Shown piece by piece: positions 43,231-52,289 of a DNA stretch of 64,000 nucleotides. The notes under the pieces are model-generated. The model ran no database searches. It saw nothing but the letters and a program-made list of their open reading frames with translations, and was not told where the DNA came from. Both the position numbers and the translations under genes were made by a program. Every line of letters starts with the position of its first letter. Position 1 is the stretch's first letter. Source of the stretch: Bacteroidales bacterium (GTDB lineage: Bacteria > Bacteroidota > Bacteroidia > Bacteroidales > Muribaculaceae); contig JAAVFI010000024.1 of the NCBI GenBank assembly GCA_014800815.1, forward strand, positions 1-64,000, in the 5' to 3' direction.

Positions 43231-46203
43231 TTATTTGTCGCCGCTCAGGCGGGTTTCTATCATCATGAAAATATCGGCTTCTTCGCCGGGATAATTCTCT
43301 TTAAGAGCTTCGAGGTATTCGCGAGCCTCGAAGTCTTTGCCCTGTGAGGCGTAGATATCGCTTATCAGAATGAATGTGCGGGCTACCCAATAGCGATGCG
43401 GAGAGCCGGAGTTGACGAATTTCTGCGCTGTAGCCAGGGCTTTGGTGTCGTTTCCGGCGTCGTGCATGGCGTCGGCGGCTTCGAAGGCACTGCGTGCGCC
43501 GTAGAGGTCGGCGGGAGTGGCGGCCATTTCGAGCCAGATAGCGAGTGCGCGGTCGGTGTCGCCGGCGGCTGCAAGTGACGAGGCCTTGGTGAAGCGTGCT
43601 TCCGACATCGTGGCCGAGCCGGCCGACGACGAGAGAATGGCATCGGCAGTGCTTCCGGCGAGTTCGTGGTCGCCCATGTCGCGTGCCGTGCGCATCAGGC
43701 CGAGGCGTGCCTCGGTGGCTGTTTCGGCATCGGAAGCTTTGTCGGCGAGGCGCTTGAAGAGGTCGAGAGCCTCAGGCAGTTTGCCGGCTGCCGACGCCGC
43801 TTTGGCTTGCGCAAGAAGTGCGTGTTCGGCACCCGTGCTGTCGGGGTAGCGGTTGAGAATACGCTGCGAGAGCGATTCTACGGCAGCTGTATCTTTCTGT
43901 GCCACAGCATTGTCGAGGACTATACAGAGAGCTTCGGGGGCATGTGCCGACGAGGGATTTTCGTTGGCGAATTTTTCGAGAGCCGAAGTATCGCCCTTGC
44001 TGTGGTAGAGGTTCTGAGCCGATTTGAACTGCAGTTCTTCGGCTTCCTTGGGGTCTATCTTGGGAGCGTTGTCCACCGAGTCGATGAATGCGAGATATTC
44101 TCCGGCATTTCCGGCCTCGGAGTAGAGGTTCTTAAGTAGCGACGATGCCTGGGCTGCTTCGGCCGAAGTGGGGTAGAGGCTTATCACCGAGCGATATGCG
44201 TCGATAGCCTCGTCGGTACGACCCATGTCGAGGAGTGTCATGGCGAGCTGCAGATAGCCGCGGCGACCCTGTGCGGTGAGGGGGTAGTCGGCTATGAGGC
44301 GGCGGTAAGTGGCAACGGCGTCGGCATTGCGGCCGAGACTGATCTGAGCCTGAGTGGTCTCGAGCAGTGCCTCCGGCATGAGTACCGACGATGAGAAGGA
44401 CCTTGAGAACAGTTCGAGGGCGTCGAGCTTGCCGGCGTAGTCGCGCTGTAGACCTTTCATGCGGGCGCCTGCGAGCAGTGCATAGTCGGCGGTTGACGGG
44501 CTTTGCTCGAATGCGCGGGCGTAGTAGTCCTCGGCCTTAGCGAAGTCGCCCTGAGAGAAAGAGATGTCGCCGAGGCGGTTGAGGATGTCGGCTTTTTCGG
44601 TGGCGCCGTTCATGCGGTCGAGAGCCTGTGTGAACCATGTCGCGGCACCCGATGCGTCGGCGGTGTTGTAGAGTGAGTATGCGAGACCATACATTGCCGC
44701 AGGGCGGTTGGCGGCTTCTTTGGGCGCGCGGTGGAGGTAACTGCGGTATTTCTCAGCGGCTTTGGCCGGTTCGCCCTGACGGTATAGGAGGTCGGCTCTT
44801 GCGAGGTCGACTTCGGCGGCAGTGGCGGCATTGACGCGGGCGAGTTCTTCAGCGCGTGTCAGGTAGCGGCTTGCCGCGGCGTAATCTTCGCTCTGTGTGG
44901 CCTCCAGTGCCAGTGCGAGGAGCGTGCGCTGACGTGCCTGCTGCACGGCGGGCATGGAATCGGAAATAGCGTCGAGACGCTCAAGGGCGCGGGCATAGTC
45001 GTGGTCGGCCATGTAGCCCGATGCGAGGTAGGCGCCTACACGGTCGGAATAGGGGCCGTTGGGGTATAATTTCAGGAATTTCTCGAATACCTCGGCGGTG
45101 GAGCCGAAGGGTACTCCCGCGCCTGCGAATTTAGCGGCGGCGTAGTTGTAGAAAGCCGCTTCGCGTACGGCCGGGTCGTCGTTGGTACGGGTGGCCTTGT
45201 CGAATGCGAGAATTGCCGCAGAGGTGTCGCCGGTGGCGAGAAGGCTCTGCCCTGCAAAGAGATATGCCGACTGCTGTATCGCTCCCGTGCCGCGGGCCGT
45301 CACCTGGTCGAGATACTCGAGTGCGAGGGCGTAGTCGCCGTTCTCGAATGCGTCGGCACCGAGGATGTAGAGTGTCGTGGGTATGGCTTCGCTGCCCTCG
45401 GGGAGCTGAGAGATGTACTTTTTGAGATAGGGTATTGCTTCGCGTCGGTCGCCGAGATTGTAGAGCGATTCGCCTGCGATGCGGTTGAGTTCGGCGGTAA
45501 TTGTTGCGTCGGAGCTGCCTTTGGCAAGAAGTCGGCGTGCGTTCTGCGAAGCCTTGGAGAATTCTCCCTCGGCAAAATCTATGGCCGTGAGATAGAAGTC
45601 GGCGTCGAGATTCGAGCCTGCGGCTTTGGCAAAGCGCTCGCGTGCAAGCTGATAGTCGCCTGCGTTAAAGGCAACGGTACCGAGCACGAAATTTGCTGCA
45701 GGAGCCGTGCCGGGGTAAGCGGCGGCCTCGTCGAGGCGTTTCTCGGCAAGAGCGGTGTCGCCGGCATAGAGGGCCGCAGAGCCTCCGCTGAGGCACACCT
45801 CGGCCATGTCGGCGGGTGTGAGACAGCCTTCGGGGATTGTTCCGTAAGCCTCCGAAGCCTCGGAATATCTGCCGAGAGCGAGCAGACAGTCGGCACGACC
45901 CTTGAGTGCGTTTCCTCGGTTCTGCGCTGCGGGATTGTCCTGCAGGAATGTATCGAAGGCCTCCAGCGCGGTGGTGAAATCACCTGTGCGATAGAGGTAT
46001 AATGCGCGTAGGTAGCCGTAGTCTGCGCGGGCATCGGCACTGAGCGTGGGGACGTCGATGAATCGGAGTTCGTCGAGAGCGGCAGCGTAGTTGCCCTGCG
46101 CCGCGAGTCGTCCGGAGCGTGACATCAGAGCCTCGGAAGGCGACTGAGCCTGCGCGAGGAGTCCCACAGCTGCGGCAAGAGAGGCGAGTATGACCGGTTT
46201 CAT
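43231..46203 (-). CDS. Large periplasmic TPR protein
   Basis: A 990-residue protein with signal peptide (about 1-19) and then tetratricopeptide repeats throughout (many blocks of the type AxxxLGxYxEAxxAYxxIP and GDYxLALEYLDQ). Such solenoids bind peptides or other proteins and often assemble envelope machines. It directly precedes the gene of the outer-membrane barrel (2 nt), with which it probably forms a complex. Thirty-three nt separate it from the RluA-family gene upstream. Confidence 0.88.
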   Translation of the reverse strand: MKPVILASLAAAVGLLAQAQSPSEALMSRSGRLAAQGNYAAALDELRFIDVPTLSADARADYGYLRALYLYRTGDFTTALEAFDTFLQDNPAAQNRGNALKGRADCLLALGRYSEASEAYGTIPEGCLTPADMAEVCLSGGSAALYAGDTALAEKRLDEAAAYPGTAPAANFVLGTVAFNAGDYQLARERFAKAAGSNLDADFYLTAIDFAEGEFSKASQNARRLLAKGSSDATITAELNRIAGESLYNLGDRREAIPYLKKYISQLPEGSEAIPTTLYILGADAFENGDYALALEYLDQVTARGTGAIQQSAYLFAGQSLLATGDTSAAILAFDKATRTNDDPAVREAAFYNYAAAKFAGAGVPFGSTAEVFEKFLKLYPNGPYSDRVGAYLASGYMADHDYARALERLDAISDSMPAVQQARQRTLLALALEATQSEDYAAASRYLTRAEELARVNAATAAEVDLARADLLYRQGEPAKAAEKYRSYLHRAPKEAANRPAAMYGLAYSLYNTADASGAATWFTQALDRMNGATEKADILNRLGDISFSQGDFAKAEDYYARAFEQSPSTADYALLAGARMKGLQRDYAGKLDALELFSRSFSSSVLMPEALLETTQAQISLGRNADAVATYRRLIADYPLTAQGRRGYLQLAMTLLDMGRTDEAIDAYRSVISLYPTSAEAAQASSLLKNLYSEAGNAGEYLAFIDSVDNAPKIDPKEAEELQFKSAQNLYHSKGDTSALEKFANENPSSAHAPEALCIVLDNAVAQKDTAAVESLSQRILNRYPDSTGAEHALLAQAKAASAAGKLPEALDLFKRLADKASDAETATEARLGLMRTARDMGDHELAGSTADAILSSSAGSATMSEARFTKASSLAAAGDTDRALAIWLEMAATPADLYGARSAFEAADAMHDAGNDTKALATAQKFVNSGSPHRYWVARTFILISDIYASQGKDFEAREYLEALKENYPGEEADIFMMIETRLSGDK

Positions 46204-46236
46204 AGATTGGTAGCGGGGGAGGAGGGAAAAGTAGAA

Positions 46237-47169
46237 CTATACCAGACGGAGGAATCCTGCCGGAATGGGACAAGTGAAGTTCATGTCGCGGCGGGTAATC
46301 GGATGCACGAAGCGTAATGTACGCGCATGCAGGCACAGGCGATGTATAGGAGAAGAAGCTGCACCGTAGCGGCGGTCGCCGACAATGGGATGACCCGATT
46401 CCTTGAGGTGCACGCGTATCTGGTTCTTGCGGCCTGTGGCGAGGCTCAATTCGACCATGGAGTAGGGTTTGCCGGCCTTCACGGTGGTGTAGTCGGTAAT
46501 GGCGAGCTGACCTTTGCCGGGCTCTTTGGTCGAATATACCTCGTGAGCGGCATTCTCGGTGAGGAATGAGCGGATGCGACCCTCGGCAGGCTCCATAGCA
46601 CCTTCGATAACGGCCACATACTTGCGCTCGAGCACCATGTTGTTCCAGTTGTGCTGCATGGTCTCTTTGGCCTGCATGTTCTTGGCGAACATCATCAGGC
46701 CCGAGGTGTCGCGGTCGAGGCGGTGAACTATAAAGAGTTTGTTGCGCGGGTCTTTGCGCTTGAGATATTCGCGGAGAATGGCGTAGGCGGTATTGTCCTT
46801 AATCTTGTCGGTGCCCATTGAGAGGAGACCGTATCCCTTTTCGATGACGATGATGTCGTCGTCTTCGTACACGAGCTTGATGCGGGGGTGCGAGAATACC
46901 TGGAACTCGCGTGTGGTGTTTACTTTCACCTCGTCGCCGGGGCGGAGGTTGAAGTCGAACTGCGTGGTCACATTTCCGCACGCCATCACCTGGTGATACT
47001 TGAGGTATTCCTTGAGGGTGGTACGCTTGGAGTCGGGCATCTTGGCGGCGAGGAATTCGAGCAGTGTCGCGGGGTCTTCCTTGCCTGCCTTGAATGTTAT
47101 GATATTGTCAGGGCGGAAAAGCCCGGGACGAGTTCCGGGCTTCGCCGCGAGAGTTTTATGTCGTGGCAT
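46237..47169 (-). CDS. RluA-family pseudouridine synthase
   Basis: A 310-residue RNA-modifying enzyme. N-terminal S4-like RNA-binding domain (about 30-90, LKEYLKYHQVMACGNV), then the catalytic domain with HRLDRDTSG (149-157; catalytic Asp 152). It turns specific uridines in rRNA or tRNA into pseudouridine; which ones cannot be told. It starts 3 nt after topA. Confidence 0.94.
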   Translation of the reverse strand: MPRHKTLAAKPGTRPGLFRPDNIITFKAGKEDPATLLEFLAAKMPDSKRTTLKEYLKYHQVMACGNVTTQFDFNLRPGDEVKVNTTREFQVFSHPRIKLVYEDDDIIVIEKGYGLLSMGTDKIKDNTAYAILREYLKRKDPRNKLFIVHRLDRDTSGLMMFAKNMQAKETMQHNWNNMVLERKYVAVIEGAMEPAEGRIRSFLTENAAHEVYSTKEPGKGQLAITDYTTVKAGKPYSMVELSLATGRKNQIRVHLKESGHPIVGDRRYGAASSPIHRLCLHARTLRFVHPITRRDMNFTCPIPAGFLRLV

Positions 47170-47172
47170 GTT

Positions 47173-49515
47173 TTATTTCTTTTTAGGCACACGGCGCGGT
47201 TTTGCGGGAGCCGCATCCGCGTCGGCTATTATTTTGCGTGCATCCTCGAGGGTGAGGCTTGCGGGGTCGGTGACGGTGCGGGGTATCTTGTAGTTCTTCT
47301 TGTTGAAGGCTATGTAGGGTCCGTATCGTCCGTTGAGAATCTGAAGATCGGGTTCTTCGTCGAATGTCTTGATAGTCTTGTTGTTCTCGGCCTCGCGCTT
47401 GGCTTTTATAAGTTCAATGGCCTGGTCGAGAGTGACTTCGGCCGCGGGGAGGTCTTTGGGGATTGACACATACTTGCCGTCGTGGCGCACGTAGGGGCCG
47501 AATCGGCCAATGCCTACCTGCACGGGGAGGTCTTCGAATGTGCCGAGGGCGCGGGGGAAGTCGAAGAGCTTGAGTGCTTCTTCGAGGGTGATAGTAGACA
47601 CCGACTGGTTTTTGAGCAGCGATGCGAAGCGGGGCTTCTCGTCCGACTCGGCGTCGCCGATCTGCACCACGGGGCCGAAACGTCCGATTTTCACGCTTAC
47701 GGGAGCGCCGGTGCCGGGCTCGGTGCCGAGGTGACGCTCGCCGAACTTCGGGCCGTTCTGTATGGTGAGGGCCGAGTCGACTGCGGGGTGGAAAAATTTG
47801 TAGAAATCGGCTATCTCCTTGTTCCAGGGGAGCTTGCCGTGTGCTATTTCGTCGAACTTCTCCTCGATGTTGGCGGTGAAGTTGTAGTCGAGGATGTCGG
47901 GGAAGTACTCTGTAAGGAAGTCGTTGACAATCATGCCGATGTCGGTCGGTATGAGCTTGCCTTTCTCTCCGCCGGTGAGCTGGGTGCGCACCTCGCGGTT
48001 GATGTCGCCCGCGGGAGTGAGCGTGAGGGTGGTGAATTCGCGGGGTGTGCCTTCGCGCTCGCCGCGCTCTATGTATTCGCGCTGCTGAATGGTGGAGATA
48101 GTCGGAGCGTAGGTCGAGGGTCGGCCTATGCCGAGTTCTTCCATTTTCTTCACGAGGGAAGCCTCGGTGTAGCGGGGCGGATGCTGGGTGAAGCGCTCGG
48201 TGGCTTCTGCCGAGCCGAGGGCGAGGGCGTCGCCTTCGTGGAGTGCGGGGAGTGTCTGCTGCTCGTCGGCGTCGTTGCTGTCGTCGTCGTGACCTTCGGC
48301 GTACACTTTGAGGAAGCCGTCGAAGAGGAGCACTTCACCCGAAGCTGCGAAGGGGTAGGGGAGTCCGCTGCCTTCGATTTCGACGGTTGTCTTCTGAATG
48401 CGGGCGTCGGCCATCTGCGAGGCTATAGCGCGACGGCGGATAAGGGTGTAGAGTTTCTGCTCCTGGGCTGTGGCGCCGTCGAGGGTTTCGGTCTCGACGT
48501 AGGTGGGGCGGATGGCCTCGTGAGCCTCCTGAGCGCCTTTCGAAGCGGTGTGGTATTTGCGTACGTGGAGATATTTCTCGCCGATGCGCTCTTTAATCTG
48601 GGTGGAGATTGCGGCGATTGCATCGTCGGAGAGGTTGAGCGAGTCGGTACGCATGTAGGTGATGTGTCCGTTTTCGTAGAGTCGCTGAGCCACCATCATG
48701 GTCTGCGATACGGAGAATCCGAGTTTGCGGGCCGCTTCCTGCTGGAGTGTCGAGGTGGTGAATGGGGGTGCCGGCGACTTGTGCAGCGGCTTCTCCGATA
48801 TTGATTTTACGGCGAACGATGCTGTGGCGCATGCCTTGAGGAATTCTTCGGCGTCTTTCTCGGCGGGCAGACGTCGGGGCAGCTCGGCGCGGAGTGTCGA
48901 ACCGGTAGCGGCGTCGGTAAATGTGCCTGTGATGCGGAAGTAGGGTTCGCTTACGAAGTTCTTGATTTCATTTTCACGCTCCACTATGAGTCGCACCGCC
49001 ACCGACTGGACGCGACCGGCCGAGAGGGCGGGCTTAAGACGCTTCCAGAGCACGGGCGAAAGTTCGAAACCTACTATACGGTCGAGCACGCGGCGTGCCT
49101 GCTGCGCGTCTACGCGGGCGAGGTCGATGTCGCGTGGATTTTCGATAGCATGCAGGATTGCTTTCTTGGTGATTTCATGGAAAACGATACGGCGTGTATG
49201 TTCCGGCTTGAGCCCGAGCACCTCGTATAGATGCCAAGCAATGGCTTCTCCCTCGCGGTCCTCATCGGAAGCGAGCCATACGGTGTCGGCTTTTGCGGCT
49301 GCCTTGCGGAGCTCGTCGACAAGTTGCTCCTTGTCTTCGGGAATCTCGTACAGGGGCTCGAAGTCGTGGTCAACGTCGATGCTGAAGCTTTTCTTCTTGA
49401 GGTCGCGTATGTGACCGTAGCTCGACATCACACGATAGTCGTCGCCGAGGAATTTTTCAATAGTCTTGGCCTTTGCGGGAGACTCTACTATAACCAGATT
49501 TTTGGGATTGCTCAT
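47173..49515 (-). CDS. topA: DNA topoisomerase I
   Basis: A 780-residue type IA topoisomerase that relaxes negative supercoils. TOPRIM domain at the N-terminus (VIVESPAKAKTIEKFLG, then DREGEAIAWHL with the metal acids), catalytic Tyr in GHITYMRTDSLN (about 289), and the C-terminal part with repeated GRFGPYV-type topoisomerase C-terminal motifs (FGPVVQIG, GRFGPYVRHDG, GRYGPYIAFN) instead of Cys4 zinc fingers. Ends in a Lys/Arg-rich tail. A -7 box lies at 49538-49545. First gene of topA-rluA-TPR-barrel. Confidence 0.97.
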   Translation of the reverse strand: MSNPKNLVIVESPAKAKTIEKFLGDDYRVMSSYGHIRDLKKKSFSIDVDHDFEPLYEIPEDKEQLVDELRKAAAKADTVWLASDEDREGEAIAWHLYEVLGLKPEHTRRIVFHEITKKAILHAIENPRDIDLARVDAQQARRVLDRIVGFELSPVLWKRLKPALSAGRVQSVAVRLIVERENEIKNFVSEPYFRITGTFTDAATGSTLRAELPRRLPAEKDAEEFLKACATASFAVKSISEKPLHKSPAPPFTTSTLQQEAARKLGFSVSQTMMVAQRLYENGHITYMRTDSLNLSDDAIAAISTQIKERIGEKYLHVRKYHTASKGAQEAHEAIRPTYVETETLDGATAQEQKLYTLIRRRAIASQMADARIQKTTVEIEGSGLPYPFAASGEVLLFDGFLKVYAEGHDDDSNDADEQQTLPALHEGDALALGSAEATERFTQHPPRYTEASLVKKMEELGIGRPSTYAPTISTIQQREYIERGEREGTPREFTTLTLTPAGDINREVRTQLTGGEKGKLIPTDIGMIVNDFLTEYFPDILDYNFTANIEEKFDEIAHGKLPWNKEIADFYKFFHPAVDSALTIQNGPKFGERHLGTEPGTGAPVSVKIGRFGPVVQIGDAESDEKPRFASLLKNQSVSTITLEEALKLFDFPRALGTFEDLPVQVGIGRFGPYVRHDGKYVSIPKDLPAAEVTLDQAIELIKAKREAENNKTIKTFDEEPDLQILNGRYGPYIAFNKKNYKIPRTVTDPASLTLEDARKIIADADAAPAKPRRVPKKK

Positions 49516-49537
49516 GGTGGTGCTGTATTTCAGACGG

Positions 49538-49545
49538 CAAAATTA
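49538..49545 (-). promoter_or_regulatory. -7 box (TAATTTTG) for topA
   Basis: Minus-strand TAATTTTG, 22 nt before the topA ATG. No clear -33. Confidence 0.5.
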
Positions 49546-49753
49546 GTCAAAACAATTTAATAATGTGTAGGGAGTATATTTTTTTTTGATTTTTAAGCAT
49601 TTTGCAAGTGTGCTCGTCTCGTTAAAGAGGGAGAGAAGATGCGGCTCTGTCATTTTGGTAAGTAAAAATCGTCAAATCTTAACTTAAAACGCATTAATGA
49701 GCGGGAGTATTTGGTTAAAATAAAATACAAAAGCCGTATTTAACAACATTTAA

Positions 49754-49785
49754 CCCCTTAAAGGGGGCTGCCTATCGAAAGATAG
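49754..49785. promoter_or_regulatory. Twin palindromes upstream of the promoter
   Basis: CCCC(5 nt)GGGG at 49754-49766 and CTATC-GAAA-GATAG at 49772-49785, with the -7 box 2 nt after the second. They occupy the place where a -33 should be, so they may be operators for a regulator. Confidence 0.4.
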
Positions 49786-49787
49786 TG

Positions 49788-49795
49788 TACCTTTG
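49788..49795 (+). promoter_or_regulatory. -7 box (TACCTTTG) of the secreted-protein block
   Basis: Good -7 match without a -33 TTTG; leader about 190 nt. Confidence 0.55.
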
Positions 49796-49990
49796 CAATC
49801 GTAAAATGTAGCGCACTGTGCGCATCGAACCCCATTATCCTTCCGCAGTATCACCGCTGCGACACCAGATTGAAGCCTAATACCACTCCCGACGTGTCTA
49901 TCCGGAAATTTACATAAAGTTGAGTAGAACATCGGGCGCATGGCTTTTAGACTGTTTATAAGTATCAAAATCCAACTCAAATTATACAAC

Positions 49991-52204
49991 ATGCACATTT
50001 CTACAAAATTCTGCGCTTTCGTAGCTGCCGCTTCTCTCGCGGTTGCGGGAGCGACTGCCGCCACTCCTAAGGCAGCCCCTGTAGACCTGACAAAGTTTGT
50101 CTACAAGGCAAAGAACTCTCACAGCGCTTTCAGCTCTGAGAGATCTATGAAAATCGAGGCAGCCAATAAGGCAATGCTTCGTGGCGATGCCGGAGCAAAA
50201 TTCAAGGCAAGCGCCGACGACAAGTATCAGCCCGCAAGAACTATCGGCCCGACCGGACTCTGGGGCGACATGGATGCGCCTAACGGCGAAACATGGTTCT
50301 ACACCATGGCCTTCGAATACGAAGATGTGGTGATGAACGAATACTGGACCGACCACATCCTTCAGCGCTGGGAGCTCACCGTCTACAACGACAAGATGGA
50401 GAAGCAGTACGTCCTCAAGGATGACATCCACTATAACGAGACCGAGACACGTGCCGTATATTTCGACATTCTTCCCGTGCTCACCCGGAACTATTTCAAC
50501 TCTGACGACAAGTACGAAATCATCATGAGTCAGGGTATGAATACCAATACTCCCGGAGTGAACAGCTACAAATCGTTTGTATATCAGCTCGACGGCGAGA
50601 AAGACGAAAACGGCAACGACAAGATTGTCTACACCGTGCCCAACCTCATCTCCGACGTGCTCGATGCTACTGTAGACGGCAAGGAGCAGTTCTACTTAAC
50701 CCTTATGGATGAGAACTTTCCCGATATCGACTACGATGACCTCTTCGGCGGTGACTCCTGGACAGGCGAAACTGATGGAGAGCCCAACGAAGCATACTGG
50801 GAATTCCTCCTCGGCTCGCACATCTCGCTCTCTGTTTACAGCGGTGTTGACGCAGACGGTCAGCTCATTCAGGTGCTCAAGCACGACATCCCCTTCCAGA
50901 GCCTCCCCGGCGACCAGGAGTATGCTGCGTTTATGATCACCAAGATGAACGGCAACCAGCCCATCATCCTCTTCAACCAGTATAAGGAAACTCTCTTCTA
51001 TCCCTACTACGACTACACCAGCGATATCGTACAGCGCGACGAAAACGCCCTCAAGGTAGATATCTACAAGCTCTACCCCGATAAGGCCGAACTCGATCAG
51101 ACAACAGAGATTCCCTTCACTCTCGACCGCACCAATATCGCACAGTTCTTCTCTGTAGGTTCGTTCTCTTACCGCGGCGACGTGGACTATACCACATACA
51201 AGCCGGGCGACAAGGCATCTCTTATCGTTACCCGCCAGGACAAGCAGACCATGGACCAGGAGTCGGGCTACCCCGCAACTTATACAGTGTATAATGCCGA
51301 CGGTACCAAGAACTTCGATATCGCCAAGAATACTGTGGCTTGCGTGCCCATGTCCGACATCCCCGGCTACGCTCCCCAGTATATGTTCGCAACTTACAAC
51401 GGTGTTTACTACTTCCACTTTGTAAACATCCTCACCGGCGAAGTTGAGACAAGCTTCAACTACCTCCTCGAAATCGACGGCGACAACGACCCCGTGACCT
51501 CCAACATCGACCGCGTACCCTACGGCGACAGCTACGCTTATGTAGGCGAACTCCGCGCTCCTCTCGACGAAGACGACTACACCTTCATGCGTATCGTATG
51601 GATCGACCGCAAGGGCGAACCTCTCTTCGTAGACGAAATGAACATGGGTATGTCTATCCACTACGGTCAGAGCTACATCAGCCAGGCTGCTCTCGCTCCC
51701 GACCTCTTCCACACCGACAGCAAGCGTGAGTACATGATGCTCGTTAAGCGCGGTAACGAAGACGGTGGCTCGTCGGAAGAGCTCCTCATCGCTCAGCCCC
51801 GCTCTGAAGAAGACGAATGGATGGGTACTGAAATCCTCCGCCTCACTGCCGACGAACGCGGTGCCCTCTCAAACATCGGCCCGTACTTCGAAACGGGTAT
51901 GCCCCAGCTCGTTATCACCTACTACAACCGTGTAAACGGCCACGATACCTACTCTGTAGATATTTACGACCTCCCCCTCGACGACCCCGACCACAGCGGC
52001 GTATCCGCTCCCGGTGCTGTAAGCAACGCAGCCATCACCTTCGACGGTGCTGAAGTTGCTGCCGCAGGCGAGTTCATCGAAATCTTCAACCTTCAGGGTA
52101 TCCTCGTGAAGGCAGGCAACGAGCGCGTGGGCACAGCTTCGCTCCCCGCCGGCGCTTACATTGCCAAGACCACACAGGGCGCTCTCAAGTTCGTCAAGAA
52201 ATAA
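49991..52204 (+). CDS. Secreted protein with sorting-type C-terminal domain
   Basis: A 737-residue exported protein. The ATG at 49991 (MHISTKFCAF) gives a clear signal peptide ending near ATA (about residue 24); a frame from 49940 is longer but less likely. The body is beta-rich and acidic and belongs to no domain I know. The last about 75 residues (IEIFNLQGILV then SLPAGAYIAKTTQG and KFVKK) form a Greek-key-like C-terminal domain of the type that sends proteins through type IX secretion. First of six such genes in a row. A GNRA-loop hairpin (52230-52265) separates it from the protease gene. Confidence 0.75.
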   Translation: MHISTKFCAFVAAASLAVAGATAATPKAAPVDLTKFVYKAKNSHSAFSSERSMKIEAANKAMLRGDAGAKFKASADDKYQPARTIGPTGLWGDMDAPNGETWFYTMAFEYEDVVMNEYWTDHILQRWELTVYNDKMEKQYVLKDDIHYNETETRAVYFDILPVLTRNYFNSDDKYEIIMSQGMNTNTPGVNSYKSFVYQLDGEKDENGNDKIVYTVPNLISDVLDATVDGKEQFYLTLMDENFPDIDYDDLFGGDSWTGETDGEPNEAYWEFLLGSHISLSVYSGVDADGQLIQVLKHDIPFQSLPGDQEYAAFMITKMNGNQPIILFNQYKETLFYPYYDYTSDIVQRDENALKVDIYKLYPDKAELDQTTEIPFTLDRTNIAQFFSVGSFSYRGDVDYTTYKPGDKASLIVTRQDKQTMDQESGYPATYTVYNADGTKNFDIAKNTVACVPMSDIPGYAPQYMFATYNGVYYFHFVNILTGEVETSFNYLLEIDGDNDPVTSNIDRVPYGDSYAYVGELRAPLDEDDYTFMRIVWIDRKGEPLFVDEMNMGMSIHYGQSYISQAALAPDLFHTDSKREYMMLVKRGNEDGGSSEELLIAQPRSEEDEWMGTEILRLTADERGALSNIGPYFETGMPQLVITYYNRVNGHDTYSVDIYDLPLDDPDHSGVSAPGAVSNAAITFDGAEVAAAGEFIEIFNLQGILVKAGNERVGTASLPAGAYIAKTTQGALKFVKK

Positions 52205-52229
52205 TCTATCAATCATTTAATATGGATAA

Positions 52230-52265
52230 ATCCCTCCGGGATGCGGCGACGCAGCCCGGTGGGAT
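52230..52265. other. Intergenic hairpin with GCGA tetraloop
   Basis: Nested stem (5 + 5 + 4 bp with single mismatches) capped by GCGA, 25 nt before the C10 protease ATG. There is no T-tract, so it is not a classical terminator; it may stabilise or process the transcript. Confidence 0.6.
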
Positions 52266-52289
52266 ATACCGTTAATAAAAACCCTATAA

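Larger units (their letters stand above)
49546..49990 (+). other. Intergenic region and long leader of the first secreted protein
   Basis: 445 bp without a gene. The first part is AT-rich. Two tight palindromes (49754-49766 and 49772-49785) lie just before a -7 box TACCTTTG (49788-49795). Transcription from it would give a leader of about 190 nt ending at the ATG 49991. I recognise no known riboswitch. No tRNA is seen. Confidence 0.6.

Noticed and set aside
49828..49850. tRNA T-arm-like string near 49827-49840
   Set aside because: No matching acceptor or anticodon arms could be folded around it.
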